NCBI RefSeq assembly: GCF_020524885.1
Contig: NZ_JAIVKJ010000002.1
Location: forward strand, 558,001 to 622,000
Length of the DNA: 64,000 bases
DNA from: Microbulbifer elongatus
GTDB taxonomy: Bacteria; Pseudomonadota; Gammaproteobacteria; Pseudomonadales; Cellvibrionaceae
Direction of reading: 5' to 3'
Shown here: one piece after another, positions 1 through 8,725 of the stretch
Position numbering within the stretch: position 1 is the first letter of the stretch
Layout of the letters: each line of letters starts with the position of its first letter
The notes under the pieces: generated by a model
What the model saw: the letters and a program-made list of their open reading frames with translations, nothing else
What the model was told of the DNA's origin: nothing
The model's database searches: none
Program-made: the position numbers and the translations under genes

Positions 1-1
1 T

Positions 2-709
2 TACCTGGGCAAGGCGTTCCGCAATGGTGAGGCCGGGGGACGGCACAATCCGGAGTTCACCATGCTGGAGTGGTACCGGGTGGGTTGGGATGACCACCGC
101 CTGATGATTGAGGTGGGGGAGTTTCTGTCGTGGGTACTGAGTATTTCCCGGGTGCGTTCCTACAGTTACCGGGCGTTGTTTTTGCAGCATTTGGATGTGG
201 ATCCGCACCGGGCATCGCTGGATGAGTTGAAGGCAGTGGTGGCGCGGGAGCTGGAGTTGTCGTTTGAGCCGGCGGGCCGGGATGAGTGTCTGGACTTGCT
301 GATGAGCCACTATATCGAGCCGAATATGGATAGTGGCGACGAGCGTGGTATTACGCTGGTTTACGATTTTCCGGCGACCCAGGCGGCGCTGGCGCGGGTA
401 GAGGACGATGAGCTGGGGGTGCCGGTGGCGCGGCGGTTTGAGGCATACGTGGGCGGCATGGAGCTGGCGAACGGTTACTGGGAGCTGACGGATGCGCCGG
501 AGCAGTTGCGTCGGTTTGAGGCGGATCAGCGCTATCGTGAGGACAACGATAAGGCAGTAAATCCGTTTGAGGAGCGCCTGGTGCAGGCGCTGGAAGCGGG
601 GATGCCGAACTGCGCCGGGGTGGCGCTGGGGGTGGATCGGTTGTTGATGCTGGCCTGCGCTGCCGGGAGCATCGATGAGGTGATTGGGTTTCCCATCGAT
701 CGCGCCTGA
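2..709 (+). CDS. epmA: EpmA, EF-P (R)-beta-lysine ligase (5' end outside window)
   Basis: Only the last 235 residues are present; the frame is open from base 2 and runs off the left edge. EpmA is a LysRS-like class II synthetase lacking an anticodon domain; it attaches (R)-beta-lysine to a lysine of elongation factor P so that ribosomes pass proline stretches. Visible are the motif 2 region (HNPEFTMLEWYR) and motif 3 (GVALGVDRLLML). The ending EVIGFPIDRA is typical of EpmA and unlike full-length LysS. The family is about 325 residues, so some 90 are missing. It converges with the downstream acetyltransferase gene, 38 bases apart, with no clear terminator between. Confidence 0.93.
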   Translation, partial: YLGKAFRNGEAGGRHNPEFTMLEWYRVGWDDHRLMIEVGEFLSWVLSISRVRSYSYRALFLQHLDVDPHRASLDELKAVVARELELSFEPAGRDECLDLLMSHYIEPNMDSGDERGITLVYDFPATQAALARVEDDELGVPVARRFEAYVGGMELANGYWELTDAPEQLRRFEADQRYREDNDKAVNPFEERLVQALEAGMPNCAGVALGVDRLLMLACAAGSIDEVIGFPIDRA

Positions 710-747
710 GGTGGCGCCTGGGTTTGCACCTGGGGTTGCGTTAAGTT

Positions 748-1623
748 TCAGGCGCTCTCTCGGTCGTCGTTCAGGTCGCTGTCTGGGGTTCCGCCCTGGG
801 GCTCATCGTTGACGATGTGCGCGCTGCCCCGCTCGGGGGTGAATTCGTAGCACGCCACTTCACCGACGGCGTAAAACCCGGCATTGAGCCACAGGTCCTG
901 CTGGTCCTCGCCCACCAGCGCCACCGCGTGCTTGTGGTGGCTATGTATCACTTCTTTCACCAGTTGCTGGAACATGGCGCTGCCCAGGCCGCGACCGCGG
1001 TAGTCCGGCAGGGTACAGAGGTCATAAAAGCCCAGGGCATCGGCGGAGGAAAACAGGCAGCCGGTGGCCACGGGTTTGCCGTCGACTTCGCCCAGGTGCA
1101 GTTTCAGGCGACTGTGTTTGTGTTCCGGCATTTCCGCCAGTTGGTGGTAGAACTTCTTTATCTGCGCGGTCTCCCGCGCGCAATTCTGCATTTCCGCGAT
1201 CAGGTTGCCGTAGGTGATGATGTCTTCCGCGGTGTTGACGGTTTTGATCTGCAACCCGTCCTGCAGCACATCTTCCATGGCCAGTTGTTTCACTTCCGCG
1301 GCCATTGCGATCCGCGGTGGCTGTCGTTTGAGCTCCAGTGCTTCCAGTGCTTCTTCGTCCAGCGGTTTGCTGGCGCAATGCCACAAGGAAAAAGGGGAGT
1401 GGCGCTCAGCGAAGTAGTCCACCACAAAGCGTTGCAGGATACGCGGCTGCATCACCGCATTGCTCACCACCTGATTGAAGCGCGACGAGAGCAGGCCGCT
1501 GTCGGTGCGCAACAGGCCGGTGATTTCCTTACTTTGCTTGGGGTTCATCAGGTCTGCGCAATACCCGGCTTTGTTTTCCAGGTTGCGGCATACGAGGTTT
1601 TTAGCGCTGAGACTGTATTTCAT
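748..1623 (-). CDS. GNAT family N-acetyltransferase
   Basis: This 291-residue protein has a C-terminal GNAT fold. The acetyl-CoA pyrophosphate loop RGRGLG lies at residues 209-214, preceded by a beta-strand reading LGFYDLCTLP. The N-terminal 150 residues show no motif I recognise and may form a second, degenerate GNAT lobe. The substrate cannot be deduced. It starts at an ATG and stands alone between convergent epmA and the cysE gene transcribed in the same direction. The family assignment is firm, the role unknown. Confidence 0.8.
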   Translation of the reverse strand: MKYSLSAKNLVCRNLENKAGYCADLMNPKQSKEITGLLRTDSGLLSSRFNQVVSNAVMQPRILQRFVVDYFAERHSPFSLWHCASKPLDEEALEALELKRQPPRIAMAAEVKQLAMEDVLQDGLQIKTVNTAEDIITYGNLIAEMQNCARETAQIKKFYHQLAEMPEHKHSRLKLHLGEVDGKPVATGCLFSSADALGFYDLCTLPDYRGRGLGSAMFQQLVKEVIHSHHKHAVALVGEDQQDLWLNAGFYAVGEVACYEFTPERGSAHIVNDEPQGGTPDSDLNDDRESA

Positions 1624-1686
1624 GGTTACAGAATAGTCCTGCCGTTAGGTGGCTGTATCTATTGTTCGTAACCTGTGACAGCAGAA

Positions 1687-2517
1687 TCAGCGCAATTGAT
1701 CCACTTGCGATAGTGCGCACTGGTTCATCGACAGTGCCGGTTGGTCGCAGCTGGCAGTGCCGATAACCTTTGCGGGTACGCCCGCCACCAGGGATTTTTC
1801 TGGCACGTCTTTCAAGACCACACTGCCAGAGGCGATTTGCGAGCAGCGGCCAATTTCGATGTTGCCGAGAATCTTGCTGCCGGCGCCGATCAGCACACCG
1901 CAGCGTACCTTGGGGTGGCGGTCGCCGGATTCCTTACCGGTCCCGCCGAGGGTGACGGACTGCATAATCGAAACATTATCCTCGACCACAGCGGTCTCGC
2001 CGATGACGATACCGGTAGCGTGGTCCAGCAGAATGCCCTGCCCCAACTGCGCCGCCGGATGGATATCCACCCCGAACACCACCGAGATTCGGTGCTGCAC
2101 AAACAGCGACAGCGAGCGGCGGTTCTGTTGCCACAGCCAGTGCGCCACGCGCCAGGCCTGCAACGCGTGAAACCCCTTGAAAAACAGGAAGGGTTCATAG
2201 AGCGAGTGGCAGGCACTGTCGCGCTGTTCGATAGCGGCCAGGTCTGCACGTGCGGCGGTGCCGATACTTGGGTTCGCCGCCAGAGCCTCGTCGATTACCT
2301 CGCGGATTAGCAGTGCCGGCGCCACCGGACTGTCGAGCTTGTTGGCAAGGTGGAAGCTGAGCGCTGCTTCCAGAGAGTCGTGATTGAGAATGGTGGCGTG
2401 CAGAAAGCTTGCGAGAATCGGTTCGCGCTCCACCTGCACGGCGACATCCCTGCGGATACTTTGCCACAGCTCGTCGCGTTCATTTTCATGTTCCGCGCGC
2501 GGTTTCAGATTTTCCAT
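1687..2517 (-). CDS. cysE: Serine O-acetyltransferase
   Basis: CysE transfers acetyl from acetyl-CoA to L-serine to give O-acetylserine, the acceptor for sulfide in cysteine synthesis. The 276-residue length and order fit the family: an N-terminal helical domain (about 1-140) followed by a left-handed beta-helix of hexapeptide repeats. Asp151 in DIHP and His166 in LLDH correspond to the catalytic pair, and GGTGKESGDRHPK is the family loop. The tail beyond residue 260 is the flexible segment that in the family inhibits by cysteine and docks CysK. It lies 40 bases downstream of srkA on the same strand, so co-transcription is possible. Confidence 0.95.
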   Translation of the reverse strand: MENLKPRAEHENERDELWQSIRRDVAVQVEREPILASFLHATILNHDSLEAALSFHLANKLDSPVAPALLIREVIDEALAANPSIGTAARADLAAIEQRDSACHSLYEPFLFFKGFHALQAWRVAHWLWQQNRRSLSLFVQHRISVVFGVDIHPAAQLGQGILLDHATGIVIGETAVVEDNVSIMQSVTLGGTGKESGDRHPKVRCGVLIGAGSKILGNIEIGRCSQIASGSVVLKDVPEKSLVAGVPAKVIGTASCDQPALSMNQCALSQVDQLR

Positions 2518-2557
2518 CGATAGATCACTCCTTTTTGCTCTTCACCTGCTTTTCAGC

Positions 2558-3553
2558 CTATATAGCACCGAGCGTCAGCGGCGGTTCCTGCAGGGCGGAC
2601 AGCTGTTCGCGCAACGCGAGAATATGCTCTGCCCAGTAGCGCGGGGAATTGAACCAGGGGAAGGCCATGGGGAACGCCGGATCCTCCCAGCGTCGCGCCA
2701 GCCAAGCCGCGTGGTGCATCTGGCGCAGGCAGCGCAGTGGTTCGATCAATTGCAGCTGAGCCGGATCGAAAGAGTAGAAGGTTTCGTAGCCTTCCACCAC
2801 GGTATCCAGATAAGCGGTTGCTTCGGCGCGGTCGCCGGAAATTAGCATCCAGATATCCTGGATTGCGGGGCCCTGCAGGCAGTCGTCCAGATCCACAAAC
2901 CAGGGGGTTTCGTCCCTCCACAGGAAATTGCCGCTGTGGCAGTCCCCGTGCAGGCGCAACGTCTCCCAGGGCTGCTCCAGAACCGGCGTGATCTGCTCGA
3001 TGATGTGCGCGGTGGTAGTGGCGTAGGCATCTACGTTTTCCCGCGGCAGAAAATCGCCTGCCAGGATAAATTCGCGGCTGTCCACTGCAAAGCGCTGCAG
3101 GCTCAGGGAGGTGCGGTGCGCAAACGGCCGCGCTGCGCCGATGGCGTGAATGCGCCCGAGCATGGTGCCGACCTGCTCCAGGTGATCGAAGTTATCCAGC
3201 TCGATCTGGTATCCGCCGCGACGGGGAAACAACGCAAAGCGGAAGCCGTGCGCCTCATGCAATGTCTGGCCGTTGAATACCAGAGGCGCAACCACCGGGA
3301 TTTCGGCTTCCGCCAGCTCCAATGCAAACTGGTGTTCCTCATTGATCTGCGCGTCGCTCCAGCGCCCGGGGCGATAGAATTTGGCGATCAGTGGCTGCGC
3401 TTCCTCGATTCCCACCTGGTAGACACGGTTTTCGTAACTATTGAGGGGAAAGATGCGCGCATCCGAGAGCAGGCCCAGACTCTCAACGCAGTCGATCACC
3501 CGGTCCGGGGTGAGCGCGTCGTAAGGGTGAGAGGGGTGTGACGACTCGGTCAT
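2558..3553 (-). CDS. srkA: Stress response Ser/Thr protein kinase SrkA (YihE/RdoA family)
   Basis: A 331-residue cytosolic kinase of the aminoglycoside-phosphotransferase fold. In Escherichia coli SrkA counters stress-induced death and acts in the Cpx and redox stress network. The catalytic segment HGDCHSGN (202-209) places the catalytic base at Asp204 and the Mg ligand at Asn209; DLDD at 221-224 is the second metal motif. The N-terminal signature SYENRVYQVG and KFYRPGRW match SrkA closely. Length equals the family norm (about 328). The kinase start ATG has cysE downstream on the same strand. Confidence 0.92.
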   Translation of the reverse strand: MTESSHPSHPYDALTPDRVIDCVESLGLLSDARIFPLNSYENRVYQVGIEEAQPLIAKFYRPGRWSDAQINEEHQFALELAEAEIPVVAPLVFNGQTLHEAHGFRFALFPRRGGYQIELDNFDHLEQVGTMLGRIHAIGAARPFAHRTSLSLQRFAVDSREFILAGDFLPRENVDAYATTTAHIIEQITPVLEQPWETLRLHGDCHSGNFLWRDETPWFVDLDDCLQGPAIQDIWMLISGDRAEATAYLDTVVEGYETFYSFDPAQLQLIEPLRCLRQMHHAAWLARRWEDPAFPMAFPWFNSPRYWAEHILALREQLSALQEPPLTLGAI

Positions 3554-3648
3554 AGCGGTGCTCCAGTGAGCCTCGCAAAGCTCGGGTAAACAGGGGGCGC
3601 TATGCTAACGCGGTTGCCGTTGACGGACCAAGCTAAAAGGAGGAAGCA

Positions 3649-3966
3649 GTGAAATACATCTTTGAAGTGACCATCAAGCCGGGTCACAGTGCAGAGGAGT
3701 ATGCAGATGCCTGGGTGCGTGCCTCCGAGCTCATCCAGCGGGCGCCCGGCGCCCTGGGCACGGAGCTGCACCGCAAGATCGGTGAACCGGATAAGCTGAT
3801 CGCCATCGCCCAATGGCAATCAAAAGCGCATCGGGATGCGATGGAAACTAATCACGATCCGGCGATTGAAAGCATTATCAAAAGTGCCGCGCCGTTTGTG
3901 GAGATTCGCAGTCTTGGTGGTTATGAAGACCCAGAGTGGGTGGTGAAACCTCCCGGAGAGAAATGA
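3649..3966 (+). CDS. ABM-domain (antibiotic biosynthesis monooxygenase-like) protein
   Basis: A 105-residue single-domain protein resembling the dimeric alpha-beta barrel ABM family, which includes quinol monooxygenases, heme-degrading enzymes and many uncharacterised proteins. Pattern seen: beta-strand KYIFEVTIKPG, helix, GALGTELHRKIGEPDKLIAIAQW, then a terminal strand. The start is GTG, supported by a near-perfect Shine-Dalgarno AGGAGG about 8 bases upstream. It is the first gene rightward of a divergent promoter region shared with srkA. No cofactor ligand can be assigned, so the function is open. Confidence 0.75.
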   Translation: MKYIFEVTIKPGHSAEEYADAWVRASELIQRAPGALGTELHRKIGEPDKLIAIAQWQSKAHRDAMETNHDPAIESIIKSAAPFVEIRSLGGYEDPEWVVKPPGEK

Positions 3967-3981
3967 GTTCACCGGGAGGTT
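3947..3981. terminator. Hairpin between convergent genes, possible bidirectional terminator
   Basis: A perfect 10-bp inverted repeat (AACCTCCCGG and CCGGGAGGTT) has a 15-base loop containing the stop codon of the ABM gene. It sits between two convergent genes, as a shared terminator would. There is no strong T-run on either side, so intrinsic termination is uncertain. Confidence 0.45.
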
Positions 3982-3992
3982 GCTTGTGTTGA

Positions 3993-4331
3993 CTATTCCT
4001 GGGCGGTTTGCGGGCCAATAATGCCGCTGACTTCCAGGATCTTGTCTGCGGGAAATCCGCCGAGCTTGGCGTGCTTGGCGATGATTTCTTTATTCGGCGC
4101 CTCGTACACACAATAGAATTTGTCTTCTGCCACGTAGCTTTGTTGCCACACGATTTCCGGGCCGAGGGATTCCAGCACTGCGCGTGACTTTTGCGAAATG
4201 GATTTCAGTTCCGCGGGCGTAAGGTTTTGCGCTCCGGGTATGGTGCGTTCAATGATGTACTGATGTCCGTCGCCGGCAAATACCGCGGAGCTGGCGATCA
4301 TCAAAATAAAAGCGTTCAGTGATTTGCGCAT
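3993..4331 (-). CDS. Secreted DUF4242 protein
   Basis: A 112-residue protein with a signal peptide (MRKSLNAFILMIASSAVFA, cleavage after about residue 19), so it is probably periplasmic. The mature part follows the DUF4242 pattern: YIIERTIPGAQNLTPAELKSISQKS, a central WQQSYVAEDKFYCVYEAP block and an IIAKHAKLGGFP helix. DUF4242 proteins are small ferredoxin-like folds of unproven function; metal binding has been suggested for some. It converges on the ABM gene. The promoter would lie in the 230-base gap shared with the divergent regulator gene. Confidence 0.75.
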   Translation of the reverse strand: MRKSLNAFILMIASSAVFAGDGHQYIIERTIPGAQNLTPAELKSISQKSRAVLESLGPEIVWQQSYVAEDKFYCVYEAPNKEIIAKHAKLGGFPADKILEVSGIIGPQTAQE

Positions 4332-4561
4332 GGTTGTGATCTCCTGAGAGGGTGGATTGTCTCGTTAAGTTTCTACTCTGTGATTAGCCTCGATTTCGCT
4401 TGAAGCTCGCGATAAATAAAAGCAGGCGACCTCCCGCGTCACAATGAATTTGCGGCTGACCTTTACCTGAACTGGTATATGCCGTTAAATCAAAGGGTTA
4501 GCGGTACACATAAACCGCGGTTACAACGCGGTTAGTCAGCAGACCTGGTACGGGGTGGCGA

Positions 4562-6412
4562 ATGACGACACTGTGTTTCGGAGAATTCGAGCTCGATACA
4601 GAAAGTAGGCGCCTGCTCCGCCGCGGCAGGGTGGTGGCTGTCCAGGAGCAGCCCCTTTGCCTGTTGCAGTTGCTTCTCGCTCAACCGGGGGAGACTGTGA
4701 CCAGGGAGCGGATTTTCCGTCAGTTCTGGCCCGATGACGCAAGCGGCATTCTTGACGACAACCTCAACACCCTGGTGCGCAAGTTGCGCCAGGCACTCAG
4801 TGATTCCGCTCGCAGTTCGCGCTTTATTGAGACGGTTCCCAAACAGGGCTATCGCTTTATTGCGCCGGTCACGGAGAAAAAACGCGCTCCGGAAAACCCG
4901 GAAGAGGGATCTGAAGTCAGGCCGAAGCGCTCCTTCCTACGCCGCTGGCCCTGGCTTGCGGCAAGTAGCCTTTTGCTCGCGGCAAGTATTTTTAAGCTAT
5001 TTACTGCGTCTGTAGAAAGCCACAAGGCTGCCCCACACCAGTTTGAATCCGTTGCTGTACTGCCGTTTGTCAACGCCAGTGAGGAGTATCAGAGGGACTA
5101 CTTTGGCGACGGGCTTGCAGACGATATTCTGAATCGCCTGTCCGGTTTCCCCGGGTTGCGCGTCGTTTCCAGAACGTCGTCGTTTTCTTTGCCGAAGTCC
5201 GGTCTCGATGCCCGGGGTATTGGAAAGTTACTGGCAACCGATGCGCTGGTGGAAGGCAGTGTACGCAGGGATGGGGAGCGCCTGCGTATCAATGTTCGCC
5301 TTATAGATACGCGAACAGGCTATCAGTTGTGGTCGCAAACATTTCAGCGCGAGCTGACCGATATCTTCTCGATCCAGGAAGATATCGCGCTGGAGGTCGC
5401 AAGTACCCTGGTAGGGAAATTGCAAAGCGATGCGGATTTCGGCGTGCAATCACCAGAGATACTGCCAGCCGCCTACGATCATTATCTCAGGGGGCGTTTT
5501 TACTGGCACAAGCGCACGGAGAAAGACCTTAACGCCGCGGTAGAAAACTTTGAGCAGGCCATTGCACTTGCCCCGGAGTATGCGCCGGCCTGGGCGGGGC
5601 TGGCAGATGCTTTGGCGGTACTTGGTTTTTACGATTACCTGCCTCCTTCCGAAGCCTTTACCCGCGCCCGCGGTGCAGCACGCCGCACGCTGCAGCTCGA
5701 CCCAAGCAATGCCTCAGCAGAGGCCAATCTCGGTTATGTCGCACTCTATTACGACTGGGATCTGGCGGAGGCAGAGGCCCGCTTTCTGCAGGCAATTGCC
5801 TTCAAGCCCGACTCCTCCAAGGCGCATCAGTGGTACGGAAACCTGTTGGTGGCGGCCGGGCGATTTGATGAGGCGGAACGGGCAATGCGCAGGGCCACCG
5901 AGCTGGATCCCCTGTCGCTGATTGCCAATGCCGCCTTGGGATGGGTGCTGTACCACGCGGGCGAACATCAGGCGGCGCTGGAACAGCTGGCATTGGTCGA
6001 GGAATTGAACCCGGAGTTTGAACTGGTTTATTTATGGCGTGGCTGGACACTCGAAGCCATGGGAGACCTGGCCGGTGCGGTAGAGGCTTTGCGGGAGAAT
6101 GTCGAGCGGTCCGGAGGGAGTGCGATCGGGGTGGCGTCCCTGGCGCGAGCACTGGCGCTGAAAGGCGACACAAAGAATGCCCTCGCGCTACTCGATGAAC
6201 TCAGTATTCAGGATGCCTACCTGCCTGCCTATGAATTGGCGAAAGCACATCTCGCTCTGGGTGACAGTGAAACTGCTGAACAGTGGCTAACACGTGCTTA
6301 CACCCAGCGTTCGCATTCCATGGTGTTTCTGGATGTAGATCCGCAGCTGGCGGAGATCCGCGACACTGCGGGTTACCTAAGACTGGTGGAGCAGGTCATG
6401 CCCCACCATTAG
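4562..6412 (+). CDS. Membrane-anchored winged-helix regulator with TolB-like and TPR domains
   Basis: A 616-residue CadC/ToxR-type one-component regulator. Residues 1-103 are an OmpR-type winged helix (FGEFELD...LVRKLRQAL...TVPKQGYRFIAPV). Residues 129-148 form a transmembrane segment after a basic stop. Residues 155-290 resemble the TolB/FlgO-like module found in adenylate-cyclase-type TPR proteins (SVAVLPF, YFGDGLADDIL, LVEGSVRRDGERLRINVRL). The remaining 320 residues are tandem TPR repeats. The layout implies cytoplasmic DNA binding and periplasmic sensing. Target genes are unknown; the divergent DUF4242 gene is the nearest candidate. Confidence 0.85.
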   Translation: MTTLCFGEFELDTESRRLLRRGRVVAVQEQPLCLLQLLLAQPGETVTRERIFRQFWPDDASGILDDNLNTLVRKLRQALSDSARSSRFIETVPKQGYRFIAPVTEKKRAPENPEEGSEVRPKRSFLRRWPWLAASSLLLAASIFKLFTASVESHKAAPHQFESVAVLPFVNASEEYQRDYFGDGLADDILNRLSGFPGLRVVSRTSSFSLPKSGLDARGIGKLLATDALVEGSVRRDGERLRINVRLIDTRTGYQLWSQTFQRELTDIFSIQEDIALEVASTLVGKLQSDADFGVQSPEILPAAYDHYLRGRFYWHKRTEKDLNAAVENFEQAIALAPEYAPAWAGLADALAVLGFYDYLPPSEAFTRARGAARRTLQLDPSNASAEANLGYVALYYDWDLAEAEARFLQAIAFKPDSSKAHQWYGNLLVAAGRFDEAERAMRRATELDPLSLIANAALGWVLYHAGEHQAALEQLALVEELNPEFELVYLWRGWTLEAMGDLAGAVEALRENVERSGGSAIGVASLARALALKGDTKNALALLDELSIQDAYLPAYELAKAHLALGDSETAEQWLTRAYTQRSHSMVFLDVDPQLAEIRDTAGYLRLVEQVMPHH

Positions 6413-6454
6413 CTTATGCAAGCTTTGTCTTTGAGTTCAAAAAAAAGCGCAATG

Positions 6455-7600
6455 TCAGACAGCGACCTTTTCCAGCGCCAGGCTGCCAATGGAATAACCC
6501 GCTCCGAAGGAACAAATCACACCCTTGCTGCCCACCGGCAGGTCATCGCTGTTCAGATTGAAGGCAATTACCGAGCCCGCACAACCGGTGTTGGCGTAGC
6601 GATCCAGCACAATCGGTGCGCGCTCTGGCGTGGCTTCGTCACCCATCAGTTTTTTCGCGATCAACAGGTTCATGTTGATATTTGCCTGGTGCAGCCACCA
6701 GCGATTGATCGCGTTGGGCTCGAAGCCCAGTTCCTGAACCTGGTTTTCCAGGTGCGCAGCCGCCATCGGGCAGACTTCCTTGAACACCTTGCGGCCGTTC
6801 TGGCGGAACAGCTTGCCCTCGCCGAATGGGTCCACATCCGCGGCGCGGGAGGTGTAGCTGACATTGGAGCGGATATTATTGGAAAAAACGGTCTTCGCCT
6901 TGGTGCCGAGGATTTCCCAGGCAGTGTCCGCGTTACAGCTTTCCTTGCGCTCCACCACCGTGGCCACCGCCACATCACCGAAAATAAAGTGGCTGTCACG
7001 ATCGGTGAAATCCACCTGCGGTGAGGCCAATTCCGGGTTGATCACCAGAACCGCTTTTGCGGAACCTGAACTGATCGCATCGACCGCGCGCTGCAGTGCA
7101 AAGGTGGCGGAGGAGCAGGCCACTTCCATGTCAAACGCGAAACCGTCGATACCCAGTTCGCCCTGGATCTCGATGGCGATGGCAGGATAGGAGCGCTGCA
7201 GGTAAGAGGCACCCACGATTACCGCATCGATGTCTTCCGGTTTCTTGTTCGCTTTTTCCAGCGCCAGCTTGGCCGCTTTCAAGCCCATTTCTGCCTGCAG
7301 GCACAGTTCCTCGTCGGCGCGCTCGGGCAGGTAGGGGCGCATGCGTTCAGGGTCAAGGATGCCCTCTTTGCTGATCACATAGCGGTTCTTGATGCCGGAG
7401 GCCTTCTCGATAAATTCCGCGGAAGAATAGGGCTTGGCCTTTACCTGGCCAGACTCGATGGCGTCGGCATTCTCGCGATTGAATTTTTCCGCGTGGGTAT
7501 TGAGCGCCTGCACCAGCTCTTCGTTGCTGATGGCATCTGGGGGCGTCCACAGTCCGGTACCGCTAATCACGATTCCGCGTGGCATCTGGAAATCACTCAT
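6455..7600 (-). CDS. Beta-ketoacyl-ACP synthase III-like enzyme (long KAS III)
   Basis: A thiolase-fold condensing enzyme of 381 residues, longer than housekeeping FabH (about 317). The Cys-His-Asn triad is intact when numbered from the ATG at 7600: Cys162 (EVACSSA), His304 (WWLHQAN) and Asn337 (YANTGCAG). A GTG two codons upstream is a less likely start. Long KAS III proteins of this sort in Pseudomonas (PA3286 type) prime fatty acid synthesis from beta-oxidation-derived acyl-CoA; that role here is inference. It is not in a fatty acid gene cluster. The region up to comF (7601-7798) holds no recognisable gene. Confidence 0.85.
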   Translation of the reverse strand: MSDFQMPRGIVISGTGLWTPPDAISNEELVQALNTHAEKFNRENADAIESGQVKAKPYSSAEFIEKASGIKNRYVISKEGILDPERMRPYLPERADEELCLQAEMGLKAAKLALEKANKKPEDIDAVIVGASYLQRSYPAIAIEIQGELGIDGFAFDMEVACSSATFALQRAVDAISSGSAKAVLVINPELASPQVDFTDRDSHFIFGDVAVATVVERKESCNADTAWEILGTKAKTVFSNNIRSNVSYTSRAADVDPFGEGKLFRQNGRKVFKEVCPMAAAHLENQVQELGFEPNAINRWWLHQANINMNLLIAKKLMGDEATPERAPIVLDRYANTGCAGSVIAFNLNSDDLPVGSKGVICSFGAGYSIGSLALEKVAV

Positions 7601-7798
7601 GTTCACTATCCCATCATCCTGTGCTGACCACCTGTCGGGCGCGCGGCCGGGTCAGGCGGACTTCTCTCTAATAACGTTAGCAGCCGGTGGTTTTTTGCGC
7701 AGCCGCTGAAAGGGCGACTATTGTGGCGCCTAGGGTCACATTGGTCTAGAAATGTGCACAGGAGTACCGATTGGTCAGTGTGGGGTTTTGGCAGGGCT

Positions 7799-8500
7799 TT
7801 AGGGGGTTCTGGCCAGGGCAATCGCGCTCACCTCAAGTGCGCCCGCATCCAGCAGCGCCTGGGCCGCCGCTTCGAGGGTGGCGCCGGTGGTGATGACGTC
7901 GTCTACCAGGCCGATATGTAATCCAGTAACCAACTCAGCGCAGGCTTTAAAGCTGCGCGCCAGATTCTTCTTGCGCCGGTTGCGTCGCAGTTTCTGCTGG
8001 CTGTCGGTGGGAGTTACCTTGCACAGGGCGCGGGGCTCGACCGGAATGTGCCACTGCGTGCTCAGGGTGTTGGCAATCAGCTGGGCCTGGTTGTAGCCGC
8101 GGGAGAATTGTTTGCGCCAGTGCATGGGCACTGGCACCAGCAGGTCCGGGCCCTGTGCGTTAAGCGGCTGAAGTGTGCTGGCGGCCAATTCTGCCAGGGT
8201 GCGTCCGGCGGCAAGGTCGCGCTGGTATTTGAAACGCTGGATCAGCTGCGCCACCGGGTAGGCGTAGTACCAGCATGCGCGGCTCTGCGACTGCGGTGGT
8301 GGCTGTTGCTGGCAAGTGGCGCAGAGGTGGTCGTCGTTATTGGGCAGCGGCAGGGCACAGCCCTGGCAACTGTGGCCCAGTGCGGGCAGGTCATGGCAAC
8401 AGGGCGCACAGATGCCATTGGTTACCCGTTCGCCGGTGCCGCAGAGTAGGCAGCGCGCCAGCTGCCGGTCCAGTAATTGTCCGAGAATACGCAGTATCAC
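7799..8500 (-). CDS. comF: ComF family protein (phosphoribosyltransferase-like)
   Basis: A 233-residue protein with two N-terminal CxxC pairs (CLLC, CAPC, then CQGC, CATC) forming a zinc finger, followed by a phosphoribosyltransferase fold ending in the PRPP-loop signature GLVDDVITTGAT. ComF helps DNA import during natural transformation in Haemophilus and Bacillus; E. coli GntX is the same family. The start is GTG with GGAGAG 8 bases upstream. It is divergent from bioB, which is the usual neighbour arrangement in many gammaproteobacteria. Confidence 0.9.
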   Translation of the reverse strand: MILRILGQLLDRQLARCLLCGTGERVTNGICAPCCHDLPALGHSCQGCALPLPNNDDHLCATCQQQPPPQSQSRACWYYAYPVAQLIQRFKYQRDLAAGRTLAELAASTLQPLNAQGPDLLVPVPMHWRKQFSRGYNQAQLIANTLSTQWHIPVEPRALCKVTPTDSQQKLRRNRRKKNLARSFKACAELVTGLHIGLVDDVITTGATLEAAAQALLDAGALEVSAIALARTP

Positions 8501-8586
8501 CTTGCTCTCTCCGTGAGCTTCTTCTGGCCTAACTCTGCTGAGTCCCTCTGGCCTAAGTCAATCCTCCAAGCAATCCGCAAAGCGAC

Positions 8587-8619
8587 TTGTAAACCGCAAA
8601 TGGTTCTCTTGGTTGACAG
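8587..8619 (+). promoter_or_regulatory. BirA operator of the biotin operon
   Basis: Two half-sites, TTGTAAACC (8587-8595) and GGTTGACAG (8611-8619), are separated by exactly 15 bases. This matches the BirA (biotin repressor) operator known from enterobacteria and other gammaproteobacteria, with one mismatch in the right half. The right half contains the -35 hexamer, so bound BirA-biotinyl-AMP would block RNA polymerase directly. Confidence 0.9.
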
Positions 8620-8640
8620 CGAAGGGGGCACCGCTACACT
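8613..8640 (+). promoter_or_regulatory. Sigma-70 promoter of bioB-bioF-bioHC
   Basis: A consensus -35 TTGACA (8613-8618) and -10 TACACT (8635-8640) are spaced 16 bases apart and point into bioB. The -35 is embedded in the right BirA half-site. The untranslated leader to the proposed bioB start would be about 80 bases. Confidence 0.75.
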
Positions 8641-8725
8641 GGCGAACTTTACGGAATAACCCGGTTGTACGACCGATCGCAACGCGGTGACCAATCAGTC
8701 CCGTCGTTTGAGGAGAATAATCCCT

